DNA of 64,000 nucleotides from Hymenobacter aquaticus. Its GTDB lineage: Bacteria > Bacteroidota > Bacteroidia > Cytophagales > Hymenobacteraceae. Location of the stretch: NCBI RefSeq assembly GCF_004765605.1, contig NZ_SRLC01000001.1, positions 2,604,001 through 2,668,000 on the forward strand, given 5' to 3'. Position numbers and translations under genes: made by a program. The notes beneath the pieces were generated by a model. It made no database searches, was not told the DNA's origin, and worked only from the letters and a program-made list of their open reading frames with translations. Positions 1 through 7,599 of this stretch are shown piece by piece. Every line of letters starts with the position of its first letter. The first letter of the stretch is position 1.

Positions 1-1773
1 GAACTTGCCTACAAAGGCGTCGCCGCTGCCCATGCTCACGTATAGCTCGCTGCCCAGGAGCACCTGCCCGTACAGCTCGCCCGTAACCAGCACCTCGCCG
101 GTAGCGTTGGTGGTCACGGCCGAGGGCGAGAGCGTGCCGCCGGCCGTACGGGTTGCCACGGCACTTTGCCAAGCACCAGCGGTCGAGAGGGTCGCCACCC
201 CGGCCGCGTTGGGCGATAGTGCCCGGAGCGACCCGTAGAGGGCCGGGCCGGTGCCGATACCCAGTCCCAGCCGCACCCCGGCGCCGGTTACAGTCAGGCC
301 GTTGGCGGCATCGGGGCCGGTGCCGCCACCCGCCCGGGCCCAGCTGCAACTGGCGCCGTTGCTGAGAATTTCGTAGCGCGCCACCAGCGCCTCAGCCGAG
401 GCGTTGGCGCTGGCTCCCGGTACGGCAAAGGTATCGAACCGCACGTCGGAGCTGTTGGTATCGCTGTTGGTGATAGAGCCGGCCACGTACAGGCTCGTGC
501 CGCTCACGACCACCGCCTGCCCCGCATCGTTGCCGCGGCCGCCGCCCCGCGTGGCCCAGTTAAAGGTTGCACTGGTCGTGACGTCGGTGTAGCGGGCCAG
601 CAGCAGCTCGGCGCTTAGCGCGGTGGTGAGCCCATTGAAAGCAGCTCCGCCCACGCGCACCGACTGGGTGTTGGTGCTGGTGTTGGTGTAGGAGCCGGTG
701 ACGTAAACGCTTGTGCCGCTCACGGCCAGGCCGTTGGCCTGGTCGGCGCCGATGCCGCCGCCCGCCACCGCCCAGTTGTAGGCTACGCTGGTGCCGGTGC
801 TGGTGTAGCGGGCCAAGAAGAAGTCGGTGCTGACGGCCACACCGGTACTGGTATTGGAGCTGGCCCCGGCCAGGGTCACGCCCCCAAACTGAACCCCGCT
901 GGCCCCGGCTCCATTGTTCGTCACGGCCCCGGCCACGTACACGTTGCTGCCATTCACGGCCACGGCATTGGCCTGGTCGGCGCCGGTGCCGCCGCCAGCC
1001 ACCGCCCACTGGTAGCTGGCACTGGGGCCCTGGTCGAGGTAGCTGGCCAGCACCATGTCGGCGCTGTTGCTGGCGCTGGCCCCGGCCAAGGAGGTATTGC
1101 CGACCAGCACGGTCTGGTCGTTGGCCGCGTTGTTGGTAATGCTGCCGGTGACGTAGACGCTCGTGCCGCTCACGGCCACGGCATTGCCCTGGTCGGCGCC
1201 CGTGCCACCCGCCGCTACGGCCCAGTTGCAGGTAGCCGTAGGGCCTGCGTCGGTGAAGGAAGCGACAAAAAGATCGGAGCTGATAGTGCTGCTCCGGCCG
1301 GCCAGCGGCACGTTCCCAAAGCGTACTGCCTGCGCGTTGGCGCTGTTGCTGGTGATGCCGCCGGTCACGTAGATGCTCGTACCGCTCACGGCCACTCCTT
1401 GTCCTATGTCTGAACCGGTGCCGCCGCCGGCTACTGCCCAGGTCCAGGTGGCCGCCGCCGCGTTGTACTTAGCCACGAACATGTCGGTGCCGCCGACGCT
1501 GGTCAGCAGCGTCGCCCCAAAGGCCACCTGCCCGGTGAAAGTGCCCACCACCAGCACGTCACCAGCGGAGTTAAGGGTCGTGGCCCGCACCGCAGCCGTA
1601 CCACTCAGGCTGGCCTGCGGAAAGTTCATTGCGGCCGTCCAAAGGGGGGCTTGCGCCCGGCCAGGGACAGGTAGCGTTAGCAGTAGTACCAGCAGCACGA
1701 GTAGGTGGCCGGCTATGGCAACGGGGCGTAACTTTTTAGCCGTCCGGCGGGAGGCATCAGATGCGTGTAGCAT
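1..1773 (-). CDS. Secreted SBBP-like beta-propeller repeat protein (3' end beyond window)
   Basis: The minus frame stays open from an ATG at 1773 to the window edge, giving 591 residues with no stop, so the C-terminus is missing. Residues 1 to about 35 are a signal peptide: a basic stretch (RRTAKKLR), a Leu-rich core and an AQA end. The rest is a tandem array of roughly 70-80 residue units; each carries an AVSGTSVYVTG-like strand, a WAVAGGG(T/I)GADQ turn and a D(x)F(V/L)A(K/R)Y strand. This pattern matches SBBP-type beta-propeller repeats of secreted Bacteroidota proteins, which often end in a T9SS sorting domain; that domain would lie outside the window. Function is unknown; a cell-surface or released adhesion or binding role is inference. 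The opposite strand shows long open frames in the same codon register, which are shadows of this gene. Confidence 0.8.
   Translation of the reverse strand, partial: MLHASDASRRTAKKLRPVAIAGHLLVLLVLLLTLPVPGRAQAPLWTAAMNFPQASLSGTAAVRATTLNSAGDVLVVGTFTGQVAFGATLLTSVGGTDMFVAKYNAAAATWTWAVAGGGTGSDIGQGVAVSGTSIYVTGGITSNSANAQAVRFGNVPLAGRSSTISSDLFVASFTDAGPTATCNWAVAAGGTGADQGNAVAVSGTSVYVTGSITNNAANDQTVLVGNTSLAGASASNSADMVLASYLDQGPSASYQWAVAGGGTGADQANAVAVNGSNVYVAGAVTNNGAGASGVQFGGVTLAGASSNTSTGVAVSTDFFLARYTSTGTSVAYNWAVAGGGIGADQANGLAVSGTSVYVTGSYTNTSTNTQSVRVGGAAFNGLTTALSAELLLARYTDVTTSATFNWATRGGGRGNDAGQAVVVSGTSLYVAGSITNSDTNSSDVRFDTFAVPGASANASAEALVARYEILSNGASCSWARAGGGTGPDAANGLTVTGAGVRLGLGIGTGPALYGSLRALSPNAAGVATLSTAGAWQSAVATRTAGGTLSPSAVTTNATGEVLVTGELYGQVLLGSELYVSMGSGDAFVGKF
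280..1445 (-). repeat. Tandem ~210-240 bp coding repeats
   Basis: Near-copies of the same block recur at about 280-350, 494-560, 708-780, 948-1015, 1160-1230 and 1375-1445. On the plus strand each begins with a variant of GTGCCGCTCACGGCCAC and runs to GCCCAGTTG. They encode the repeat units of the beta-propeller-like protein. The DNA identity between units is high enough to allow recombination that changes repeat number. Confidence 0.75.
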
Positions 1774-2152
1774 AAATAGTAGTCGGCCTGCACTTGCCGC
1801 CCAGGCCGTGGCGGCACCCAGAAACTGCTGGGTGGCAGGCCAATCCTATAAACGGCTATTAATGCCCTGGCGAAGCGAAAGTACTACTTTCATGGCTCCC
1901 TACAGTCATTTTCCGGCAACATGAAGCACGAATCCTTGCCCGGAGAAAAGCGCCCGTACTCGTCTGGCAACCGGTGCTATTGCAAAGGCGAAAGCGCAGC
2001 TTCTGGGTAACCAGGACCTAGACTGCGGGCTACGTCATACTTCGGACCGGAGTTGGTAAGCGGCCGTTTTGGCAGGGAAAGATCAAAAGTTTAGGGAATG
2101 ACATTATATTGTGACTCAATTTATTGTTTAATCCACTTTTACCAAACTTCTG
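1774..2152. other. 379-bp gap between the repeat protein and the defence island
   Basis: No convincing gene is seen here. The first ~310 bases have the G+C-rich composition of the chromosome. From about 2085-2095 the sequence turns sharply AT-rich and keeps that composition to the end of the two-gene cassette, so the left junction of the acquired DNA probably lies at about 2080-2100. I see no direct repeats, tRNA or integrase at the junction, and no clear Bacteroidota-type promoter before the ATG at 2153. Confidence 0.5.
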
Positions 2153-3547
2153 ATGAAACTACAAAAATTAGAAATCAAAAACCTTTATGGTTTCATGAAC
2201 AAAACCATAGACTTCAACAAACAATTAAATCTATTAGTAGGAATCAACGGTTCTGGAAAAACCAGCGTACTCAATGTTATTTCATGGATTATGCAACCTT
2301 CCTGGGTTGACCTATGCACCATTGAATTCAAGAAACTACAAATAGAATTTTATTACGAATCAAAAAAGCATGTCATTACCTGCACGCAAACTGAATCAAA
2401 CTTAACAATTAGCATTAAAGAGGGTACAAAGCAACACAAGCCATTAATTGCAGCATTGACAATTCCGCCATCCAACCTTATATCAAATCCCAATTTAAAG
2501 GAATTTGCTAGAGGCCAATATGAAAAGCTACAGCCAACACCAGACGAAATCGAAGCTTGGACATATTTTTTAAACCTACCAAATCCAATTGTTATATCGA
2601 TTGACAGAAAATTCGATGAAAAGTCAGAAAGAAAAAATGACTCAAAGCTGAGAGTTAAAAACATAAGCAATCAAACAAATTCAATAGAATCAGTAAAGTT
2701 TTATTCAAATGAAGCATTCAGCATTTACAATAAAAGAATTATTGACCTAAATAAAATACTCCGAGACGAGATACTCCTTTCTTCTTTTGAATCAACAATT
2801 ATTGACCTTAATAACGTCAGAAAATCAAGCAAAGGACTTTCTGTTAACGATGTAAATAAACTGGAAATTAATATTATTAAATTCCTTGAAGAAGACAACA
2901 GTGATCAAACAACAACTGACACACTAAAAAATGCGGTCAAAAACTACGCCGCTGAAATGAGAACTATAGTAGACAATTACTTCAAATTAAGAAAAGAAAA
3001 AGGCCTTAACACAAATAAAGACAAAAAACAAGACTCAAAGAACAATTTATTCATCGACACAAACTATATAATTAACTCAAATCAATTCACCAGAATTGAA
3101 AAAATACTGAAAGCGTTTTCAAAGTATGAAGAAGATTCAAGTACCGCTTACAGAGCAATTGATATTTATCTAAAATCAATTAACCATTTCTTGCAAGACT
3201 CAAGCAAAGACCTGTTTTTTAAGAAAGAAAATGGACAATTATATTTTAATATAAAAGACAAAAACAACAAGCCATTTATATTCGAACAAACAATTGATGG
3301 ACTCTCATCTGGCGAGAAGCAAATATTAATATTATTCACATATTTAGCATTTGGCAATACAACTGGCAAAATATTTATTATTGACGAACCTGAAATATCT
3401 CTTCACCCGAAGTGGCAAGATGATTTTTTACAACAATTGCGCAATGTAACCCCTACAGACACTCAGCTTATTATAGCTACTCATTCTCCTTCAATCGTCG
3501 GAGAGCTTGAAGAAGATTGCAAAATTCTTTTACCTTACAATGAGTAA
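2153..3547 (+). CDS. ariA: AAA/ABC-type ATPase, PARIS AriA-like
   Basis: 464 residues. The fold is that of OLD/AAA_15-type ATPases with ABC-like sites: an N-terminal strand MKLQKLEIKNLYGF, Walker A GINGSGKT (30-37), a long lysine- and asparagine-rich middle, an ABC signature LSSGEKQ (384-390), Walker B IFIIDEPE (D411, E412) and an H-loop THSPS (H444). There is no TOPRIM or HNH domain in the same chain, unlike GajA or OLD. The next gene, 6 bases on, encodes a DUF4435 protein. In PARIS, AriA is this kind of ATPase; it assembles into a scaffold that holds AriB and senses phage anti-restriction proteins such as Ocr. Assignment to PARIS rests on domain content and gene order; sequence identity to studied AriA could not be tested. 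The gene is AT-rich and clearly foreign. The start ATG is directly followed by the conserved strand. Confidence 0.72.
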   Translation: MKLQKLEIKNLYGFMNKTIDFNKQLNLLVGINGSGKTSVLNVISWIMQPSWVDLCTIEFKKLQIEFYYESKKHVITCTQTESNLTISIKEGTKQHKPLIAALTIPPSNLISNPNLKEFARGQYEKLQPTPDEIEAWTYFLNLPNPIVISIDRKFDEKSERKNDSKLRVKNISNQTNSIESVKFYSNEAFSIYNKRIIDLNKILRDEILLSSFESTIIDLNNVRKSSKGLSVNDVNKLEINIIKFLEEDNSDQTTTDTLKNAVKNYAAEMRTIVDNYFKLRKEKGLNTNKDKKQDSKNNLFIDTNYIINSNQFTRIEKILKAFSKYEEDSSTAYRAIDIYLKSINHFLQDSSKDLFFKKENGQLYFNIKDKNNKPFIFEQTIDGLSSGEKQILILFTYLAFGNTTGKIFIIDEPEISLHPKWQDDFLQQLRNVTPTDTQLIIATHSPSIVGELEEDCKILLPYNE

Positions 3548-3553
3548 AAATTC

Positions 3554-4453
3554 ATGGAACCAAGAATCTCAAAATCAAATAGCATTCCAAGAAAAACCAC
3601 CAACTACTACTTAGGCGAGGCTGTCATAAGACGACAATTCAATGATGTTGATTTTTATTTCGAGGATGAAAATCAACAAGAAATGTATTATTCGATAATG
3701 AATAAATTATTTGGAGACAAGATAAAGTTTGAAAAAATATTTATAACATGCGGCAAACCTAATACATATAGACAACTTAAAACACATAAAAATAAGCAAA
3801 AAAAGATATATATTGTTGACAAGGATTTTGACGGCCTGTTAAGAAAGAAAAAACGAGGTATCGGTAACTTATTTTATCTTGAGAGATACTCAATTGAAAA
3901 TTTTTTAGCTGAAGAAAATTCTTTAAAATGGTTGATAGTGTCTAAAAAACCCACTTTACAGCGCAACTCTTTGACATTACCATACAATTCCCTTATTATA
4001 GAAGTAATGAAAGATCTGAGACTATTAACAAGTTGCTTTTTCATAGCAAAAAAATACAAATTGCATAAACACGCACCAGGTTTTAAGACATGTAAGTTGC
4101 CAATTAATCAATTTTTACAAGGCACTGATAGTATAAGTGCTACGAAAGTAGATACTTATTGGGAAGAAGTAAAGCAAGCTATTATCAATTATTACCCTGA
4201 CAAAGACCCGATTAATATATTGAATTCAGCAAAAAAGAGTATCAAATATGAAACACTAACCATGGATGGCGTATGCAAACACATTCCTGGAAAATATTTT
4301 TTAGAGCTTCTAAGAAGAAAAGTAAATACCATATATCCATTCATGACTTCGCTTGAGTCTGGCCAAATGAAATTTTTATTAGCTGACAAATGCGAATTAC
4401 ACTCTTTAAACAATCTTAAAAACGACATAAATTCGTACTTAGGCATTACCTAA
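3554..4453 (+). CDS. ariB: DUF4435 TOPRIM-like effector, PARIS AriB-like
   Basis: 299 residues, translated from an ATG six bases after the ATPase stop. Features of the DUF4435/TOPRIM group are visible: an acidic first motif DFYFEDENQQEMY (E37), a second motif IYIVDKDFDGLL (D89, D91, D93), then the family's LFYLERYSIENFL segment (residues 106-118). In PARIS, AriB is released by AriA upon infection and acts as a nuclease that cleaves host tRNA, stopping growth. E37 and the D89/D91 pair are the likely metal ligands (inference from TOPRIM folds). The C-terminal half is basic and has no motif I recognise. Base composition is as AT-rich as the ATPase gene, so the pair moved together. A different DUF4435-based toxin-like partner of an ATPase remains possible. 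Confidence 0.72.
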   Translation: MEPRISKSNSIPRKTTNYYLGEAVIRRQFNDVDFYFEDENQQEMYYSIMNKLFGDKIKFEKIFITCGKPNTYRQLKTHKNKQKKIYIVDKDFDGLLRKKKRGIGNLFYLERYSIENFLAEENSLKWLIVSKKPTLQRNSLTLPYNSLIIEVMKDLRLLTSCFFIAKKYKLHKHAPGFKTCKLPINQFLQGTDSISATKVDTYWEEVKQAIINYYPDKDPINILNSAKKSIKYETLTMDGVCKHIPGKYFLELLRRKVNTIYPFMTSLESGQMKFLLADKCELHSLNNLKNDINSYLGIT

Positions 4454-4484
4454 TTGATAAACACCAGATATATCTCGTCCCCCA

Positions 4485-4520
4485 AAGAAGCCCCAGCCGC
4501 TCCCGCCGCTGGGGCTTCTT
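4485..4520. terminator. Strong hairpin after the defence cassette
   Basis: A perfect 13-bp stem, AAGAAGCCCCAGC (4485-4497) with its complement at 4508-4520, encloses a 10-base loop. It lies 31 bases past the ariB-like stop and has the CCCC/GGGG core with flanking A and T runs seen in the host's other terminators, so it may be a host terminator that predates the insertion. It can work in both directions. Confidence 0.75.
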
Positions 4521-4555
4521 CGTGCCAGGGTCCGCCGGAAACCATGCACCCAGCC

Positions 4556-4595
4556 TTGTACAAGAATTTTCTGAAATCGAAAAATACTTGTACAA
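4556..4595. promoter_or_regulatory. Palindromic box 1 upstream of HTH gene
   Basis: An imperfect palindrome: the left arm TTGTACAAGAATTTTC and the right arm GAAAAATACTTGTACAA pair almost fully around a short centre TGAAATC. The outer TTGTACAA is itself a palindrome. A second copy starts 55 bases downstream and ends eight bases before the ATG of a helix-turn-helix gene. Two closely spaced palindromes in front of a regulator are typical of autoregulation. Confidence 0.5.
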
Positions 4596-4611
4596 CCTAT
4601 GCTGTCGTTGC

Positions 4612-4649
4612 TGTACAAGAATTCTCACGAAATCGAAAATTCTTGTACA
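4612..4649. promoter_or_regulatory. Palindromic box 2 upstream of HTH gene
   Basis: 38 bases running from TGTACAAGAATTCTC to GAAAATTCTTGTACA, with centre ACGAAATC. The arms match at all but one position. It is clearly a copy of the box at 4556, and both share the asymmetric centre GAAATCGAAAA, so they are also direct repeats of each other. It ends seven bases before the start codon at 4657, close enough to cover a promoter or the ribosome entry region. Confidence 0.55.
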
Positions 4650-4656
4650 TCCCAGC

Positions 4657-5241
4657 ATGGCCCGTCGCTCCCGCTCTTCGACTAACGTATTGGTACGCCT
4701 GCGGACCTGGTTTGGGCTCGACCAGGAAGCCCTGGCGCTTTACCTGGGGGTTAGTCCCGGGCTGATTCGATCCATCGAAACCGGCCGGCGCGCCCTGACC
4801 GCCGACATCTTTCTGGCCCTGCGGCCGCTGGTGCTGCACCTGCCCCCGCCCGAAGCCCCCGCGCCGGTCCCGGCCGAGGGGCCGCCGCCCGGCCTGCCCG
4901 CGCCCGAGGCGGAGGAGCTGGCTTTCCGGCGGCAGGTGTGCGCGGTGCAGCTGGCCAAGCTGGGGCGGGAGTTGGCCGCCATTGAGGCCCGGGCCCGCGT
5001 AGCCGCGCGCTGGGCCCAGGCCCTGCCCGCCCTGCGGCAAGCCGCCATCGAAGCCCACGCCATTCCCGACCCTGATAACCCCGACCGGGGCTCCTGGCTG
5101 CTGGGCTGGCTGGAGCGGCAGGCCCGCCCGCTGCCGGCCCAAGATGCCACGCGCTGGCACCTGTTGCGGGCGCGGCTGGCGGCCCTCAGGGCCGAGGTGG
5201 CGGCCCTGGACGACAGCGCAGGCGGGGTAAGCTATGTTTAG
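4657..5241 (+). CDS. Helix-turn-helix regulator with long C-terminal helical region
   Basis: 194 residues from the ATG at 4657. The open frame reaches back to 4522, but those residues would run through the two palindromic boxes and look non-natural (Cys-rich, no motif), so 4657 is preferred. Residues 10-58 fit an XRE-type HTH: RLRTWFGLDQEALALYLGVS, then a recognition helix around PGLIRSIETGRR. A Pro-rich linker (residues 65-85) follows, then an Ala/Arg/Leu-rich segment that should be helical, possibly a coiled coil. The likely role is a DNA-binding regulator, perhaps of its own gene through the boxes at 4556 and 4612. No neighbouring operon partner is evident. Base composition is that of the chromosome, so it does not belong to the AT-rich island. 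Confidence 0.65.
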   Translation: MARRSRSSTNVLVRLRTWFGLDQEALALYLGVSPGLIRSIETGRRALTADIFLALRPLVLHLPPPEAPAPVPAEGPPPGLPAPEAEELAFRRQVCAVQLAKLGRELAAIEARARVAARWAQALPALRQAAIEAHAIPDPDNPDRGSWLLGWLERQARPLPAQDATRWHLLRARLAALRAEVAALDDSAGGVSYV

Positions 5242-5479
5242 GCCAAGTCGGGCCCGTTGTGCTCTATCTTGTGTGTGCATGGCGCGAGTAGGTCGCCTCA
5301 CCCCCCGGCCGCATACCAGAACGATACGCTTCCTTATGGCCAATCTTTTAGCTGAAAGTCGTCTTTTGGGCTCTGGTTAGCATTTTGGTACTTATATATA
5401 ACAATTCGCATACTAGCCGAAAGTCGATGAGCGTTGGAAGCGCAGTTCCATCTTTCCACCTTATTAACTTCTAGTAATC

Positions 5480-5899
5480 ATGCCAGTAAATTATGCCTTC
5501 CTCACCAACTGGGCCATGTGCGACGCGGCCACCGCAGAAATCGACTTCAAGCTGGAAGTCTACACCACCAGCGAGGCCGTAGACCGGCTGGCCGACAAGC
5601 GCACCACGCGGGCCAATAACAGCACCTCGGCGAAGCTGGCGGCGGTGAATTCGAAAATCACGGCGGCCGAAATCCTGCTGGCTACGCCCGGTATAGATCC
5701 GGGCCTGGTCCAGCAAACCACCGACCAGCTCGCCGCCCTGCAGGTGCAGCGCACCACGCTCACCAAGCGCGGGCGCACCACCGCCGGCCTCGATGATTTT
5801 CTGGACGGAGTGGAAGACGAGCAGGACGAGGCGCAGGTAGCCAAGCTCACCACCATCAAGGCGGGCATTGCGGTGCACCGCGACACGCTGTCGGCGTAG
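5480..5899 (+). CDS. Conserved-looking small protein of unknown function
   Basis: 139 residues. I do not recognise the family. It lacks a signal peptide and membrane segments. The sequence begins MPVNYAFLTNWAMCDAAT and is then Ala/Thr-rich with heptad-like spacing (AKLAAVNSKITAAEILL; QQTTDQLAALQVQRTTL), suggesting a helical, possibly coiled-coil cytoplasmic protein. An acidic patch, DDFLDGVEDEQDE, lies near residue 107. The gene stands alone: 238 bases from the HTH gene and followed 40 bases later by a good terminator, which supports it as a real transcription unit. The upstream gap has two copies of TAGCyGAAAGTCG (near 5350 and 5414) of unknown meaning. Confidence 0.6.
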   Translation: MPVNYAFLTNWAMCDAATAEIDFKLEVYTTSEAVDRLADKRTTRANNSTSAKLAAVNSKITAAEILLATPGIDPGLVQQTTDQLAALQVQRTTLTKRGRTTAGLDDFLDGVEDEQDEAQVAKLTTIKAGIAVHRDTLSA

Positions 5900-5938
5900 G
5901 TTCCCGGCCCGGCCGCCAATTATTTCAAGTAAGTCAAA

Positions 5939-5968
5939 AGCCCCGGTTGCAGGTCGCAGCCGGGGCTT
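5939..5968. terminator. Hairpin terminator
   Basis: The stem AAGCCCCGG/CCGGGGCTT has a 12-base loop and is followed by TCTTTGTGTT. It sits 40 bases after the stop of the 139-residue protein. Confidence 0.75.
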
Positions 5969-5989
5969 CTTTGTGTTGCTGCACCACCA

Positions 5990-6091
5990 TTTCACGCAGT
6001 GTTGCGCGGTGGTCAGCGCAGTGGTTCGCAGGGTCGTCCACTAAAAACCCTGCGAACCACTGCGCTGAACACCGCGAGACCCTGCGTGAAA
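5990..6091. repeat. Long intergenic inverted repeat, CGCAGTG family
   Basis: Two 45-base arms (5990-6034 and 6047-6091) match at about 40 positions around a 12-base loop. Each arm is itself a series of ~10-11 base units (CACGCAGTG, CGCGGTG, GCGCAGTGG, CGCAGGG). A second element of the same family, with arms of the same length, lies at 39455-39557 before tgt. It could fold into a very stable hairpin in RNA or a cruciform in DNA. Confidence 0.8.
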
Positions 6092-6198
6092 CAGGAAAGC
6101 CCCGCCGGGGCGGGCGCTTGTCGCCCGCAACTTGCGCTATATAGCAGACTGCCCCGGCTTTTCTGCCGACTTTTGCGCCCGTATCGTGTTTGTCCGGA

Positions 6199-7404
6199 AT
6201 GCTGCCTACCCAAAATCCTACTCAGCCCAAAGTATACACCGTCGGTTTCTGGCTGATGTGCCTCTCGTCGTTCCTGTTTTTCATGAGCTTCAACATGCTC
6301 CTGCCCGAGCTGCCCGACTTTCTGACGCGGCTGGGCGGGGCCGAGTACAAAGGCTTCATCATTGCCCTGTTTACCCTCACGGCGGGCCTGTCGCGGCCCT
6401 TCAGCGGCAAGCTGGCCGATACGGTGGGCCGCATTCCGGTGATGGTGTTCGGCTCGCTGGTATGCTTTGTCTGCGGCTTTTTCTACCCCTGGGTAACGAC
6501 GGTGGCGGGCTTTCTGGGGCTGCGGCTGCTGCACGGGTTCAGCACCGGCTTCAAGCCCACCGGCACGGCCGCCTTCATTGCCGACATCATCCCGTTTGAG
6601 CGCCGCGGCGAGGCGATGGGCCTGCTGGGCGTGGCCGGCTCCCTGGGCATGGCCGCCGGCCCGGCCCTGGGCCCGCACATCACGGCGGCCACTTCCCTGA
6701 ACACGCTGTTCTACTGCTCGTCGGGGCTGGCGCTGCTGAGCCTGGTGGTGCAGGGCACCATGACCGAAACCCTGCCCCCGGCGCAGCGGCAGCGCTTTAG
6801 CTGGAGCCTGTTGCGCCTCGACTGGAGCGAAGTGCTGGAGCCCCGGGTGTTGTCGCCGGCCCTGGTGACGCTGCTGTGCCTGTTTCCGTTCGGGGCCATC
6901 CTCACCATCGTACCCGACCAAAGCCGGGCCCTGGGCCTGAGCACCGGCGAAAAGGGCCTGTTCTACACCTGCTACACGCTGGCCTCCCTGCTGGTGCGCC
7001 TGGTGGCGGGCCGCGCCTCCGACCGCTACGGCCGCCTGCCGGTGCTGCGCCTGTCCACGGCCCTGCTGGTAGTGTCGCTCACCTTGCTGACGCTGGTCGA
7101 GCACTCGGTGCCCCTGTTCCTGGGCTCGGCCGTGCTTTTTGGCCTGGCTACCGGCCTGAACTCGCCCACGCTCTACGCCTGGACGGTAGATTTGAGCCAC
7201 CCGGCCCGGCGCGGGCGGGCCGTGGCCACCATGTACATTGCCCTGGAAGCCGGCATTGGGCTGGGCGCCTTGCTGGCGGGCTGGGTGTACGGCAACAACG
7301 ACAGCCACCTGCCTTACGTGCACGGCATCAGCGCGGGCGCTACCGCCCTGGCGCTGGGCTACTTACTGTGGGGCGTGAAAAAGCAGCCGCCGGTAGTGGC
7401 GTAG
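6199..7404 (+). CDS. MFS transporter
   Basis: 401 residues from the ATG at 6199; a TTG three codons upstream is less likely. The protein is hydrophobic throughout with about twelve membrane spans. The MFS motif A is present in the loop after span 2 (GKLADTVGRIPVM) and again in the second half (GRASDRYGRLPVL), as expected from the duplicated six-span fold. A short charged loop, PPAQRQRFSWSL, links the halves. It is a proton- or solute-coupled carrier in the inner membrane, of the drug or sugar efflux type; the substrate cannot be read from the sequence. The large hairpin repeat at 5990-6091 lies upstream, and the gene appears monocistronic, with about 195 bases before the next gene. Confidence 0.9.
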   Translation: MLPTQNPTQPKVYTVGFWLMCLSSFLFFMSFNMLLPELPDFLTRLGGAEYKGFIIALFTLTAGLSRPFSGKLADTVGRIPVMVFGSLVCFVCGFFYPWVTTVAGFLGLRLLHGFSTGFKPTGTAAFIADIIPFERRGEAMGLLGVAGSLGMAAGPALGPHITAATSLNTLFYCSSGLALLSLVVQGTMTETLPPAQRQRFSWSLLRLDWSEVLEPRVLSPALVTLLCLFPFGAILTIVPDQSRALGLSTGEKGLFYTCYTLASLLVRLVAGRASDRYGRLPVLRLSTALLVVSLTLLTLVEHSVPLFLGSAVLFGLATGLNSPTLYAWTVDLSHPARRGRAVATMYIALEAGIGLGALLAGWVYGNNDSHLPYVHGISAGATALALGYLLWGVKKQPPVVA

Positions 7405-7599
7405 AGGAGGCGGGGCCTAAAAATTATTTCTGAAGAGTGGATGAAGTTGGCGGCGAAGCCAAATTTTTACATCTTTATACTACGATTATCCGCTCTCTAG
7501 CACCTACTCCTATTTCGACTCAATCCTAACTGCTTTGGCTGGTTTTTGGCCGCAGTCTTTTGCTCTATATCTCCCCTTTTTACCCTGTTTTTTCTTCGT

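Larger units (their letters stand above)
2090..4453 (+). other. AT-rich acquired two-gene island (PARIS-like defence cassette)
   Basis: By eye, the stretch is about one third G+C while the flanks are about two thirds. Codon use changes with it (AAA, ATT, AAT, TTA dominate). It holds exactly two genes, six bases apart, and ends at the stop codon of the second one, 31 bases before a G+C-rich hairpin that resembles the host's own terminators. There is no mobility gene, so the route of entry is not visible. The gene pair is an ATPase and a DUF4435 protein, the composition known for PARIS systems. Confidence 0.8.

Noticed and set aside
2353..2670. Open frame on the minus strand inside the AT-rich ATPase gene
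   Set aside because: AT-rich coding DNA read backwards; no start context and fully within a gene with intact ATPase motifs.
2153..4453. Gabija, Septu or retron system
   Set aside because: The ATPase has no fused TOPRIM (as in GajA), there is no HNH partner (PtuB) or UvrD-like helicase, and no reverse transcriptase or ncRNA-like repeat; DUF4435 fits PARIS best.
4556..4649. The twin palindromes as attachment sites of the AT-rich island
   Set aside because: Both copies are on one side of the island, beyond the terminator, and no copy is seen at the left border; an operator role fits better.
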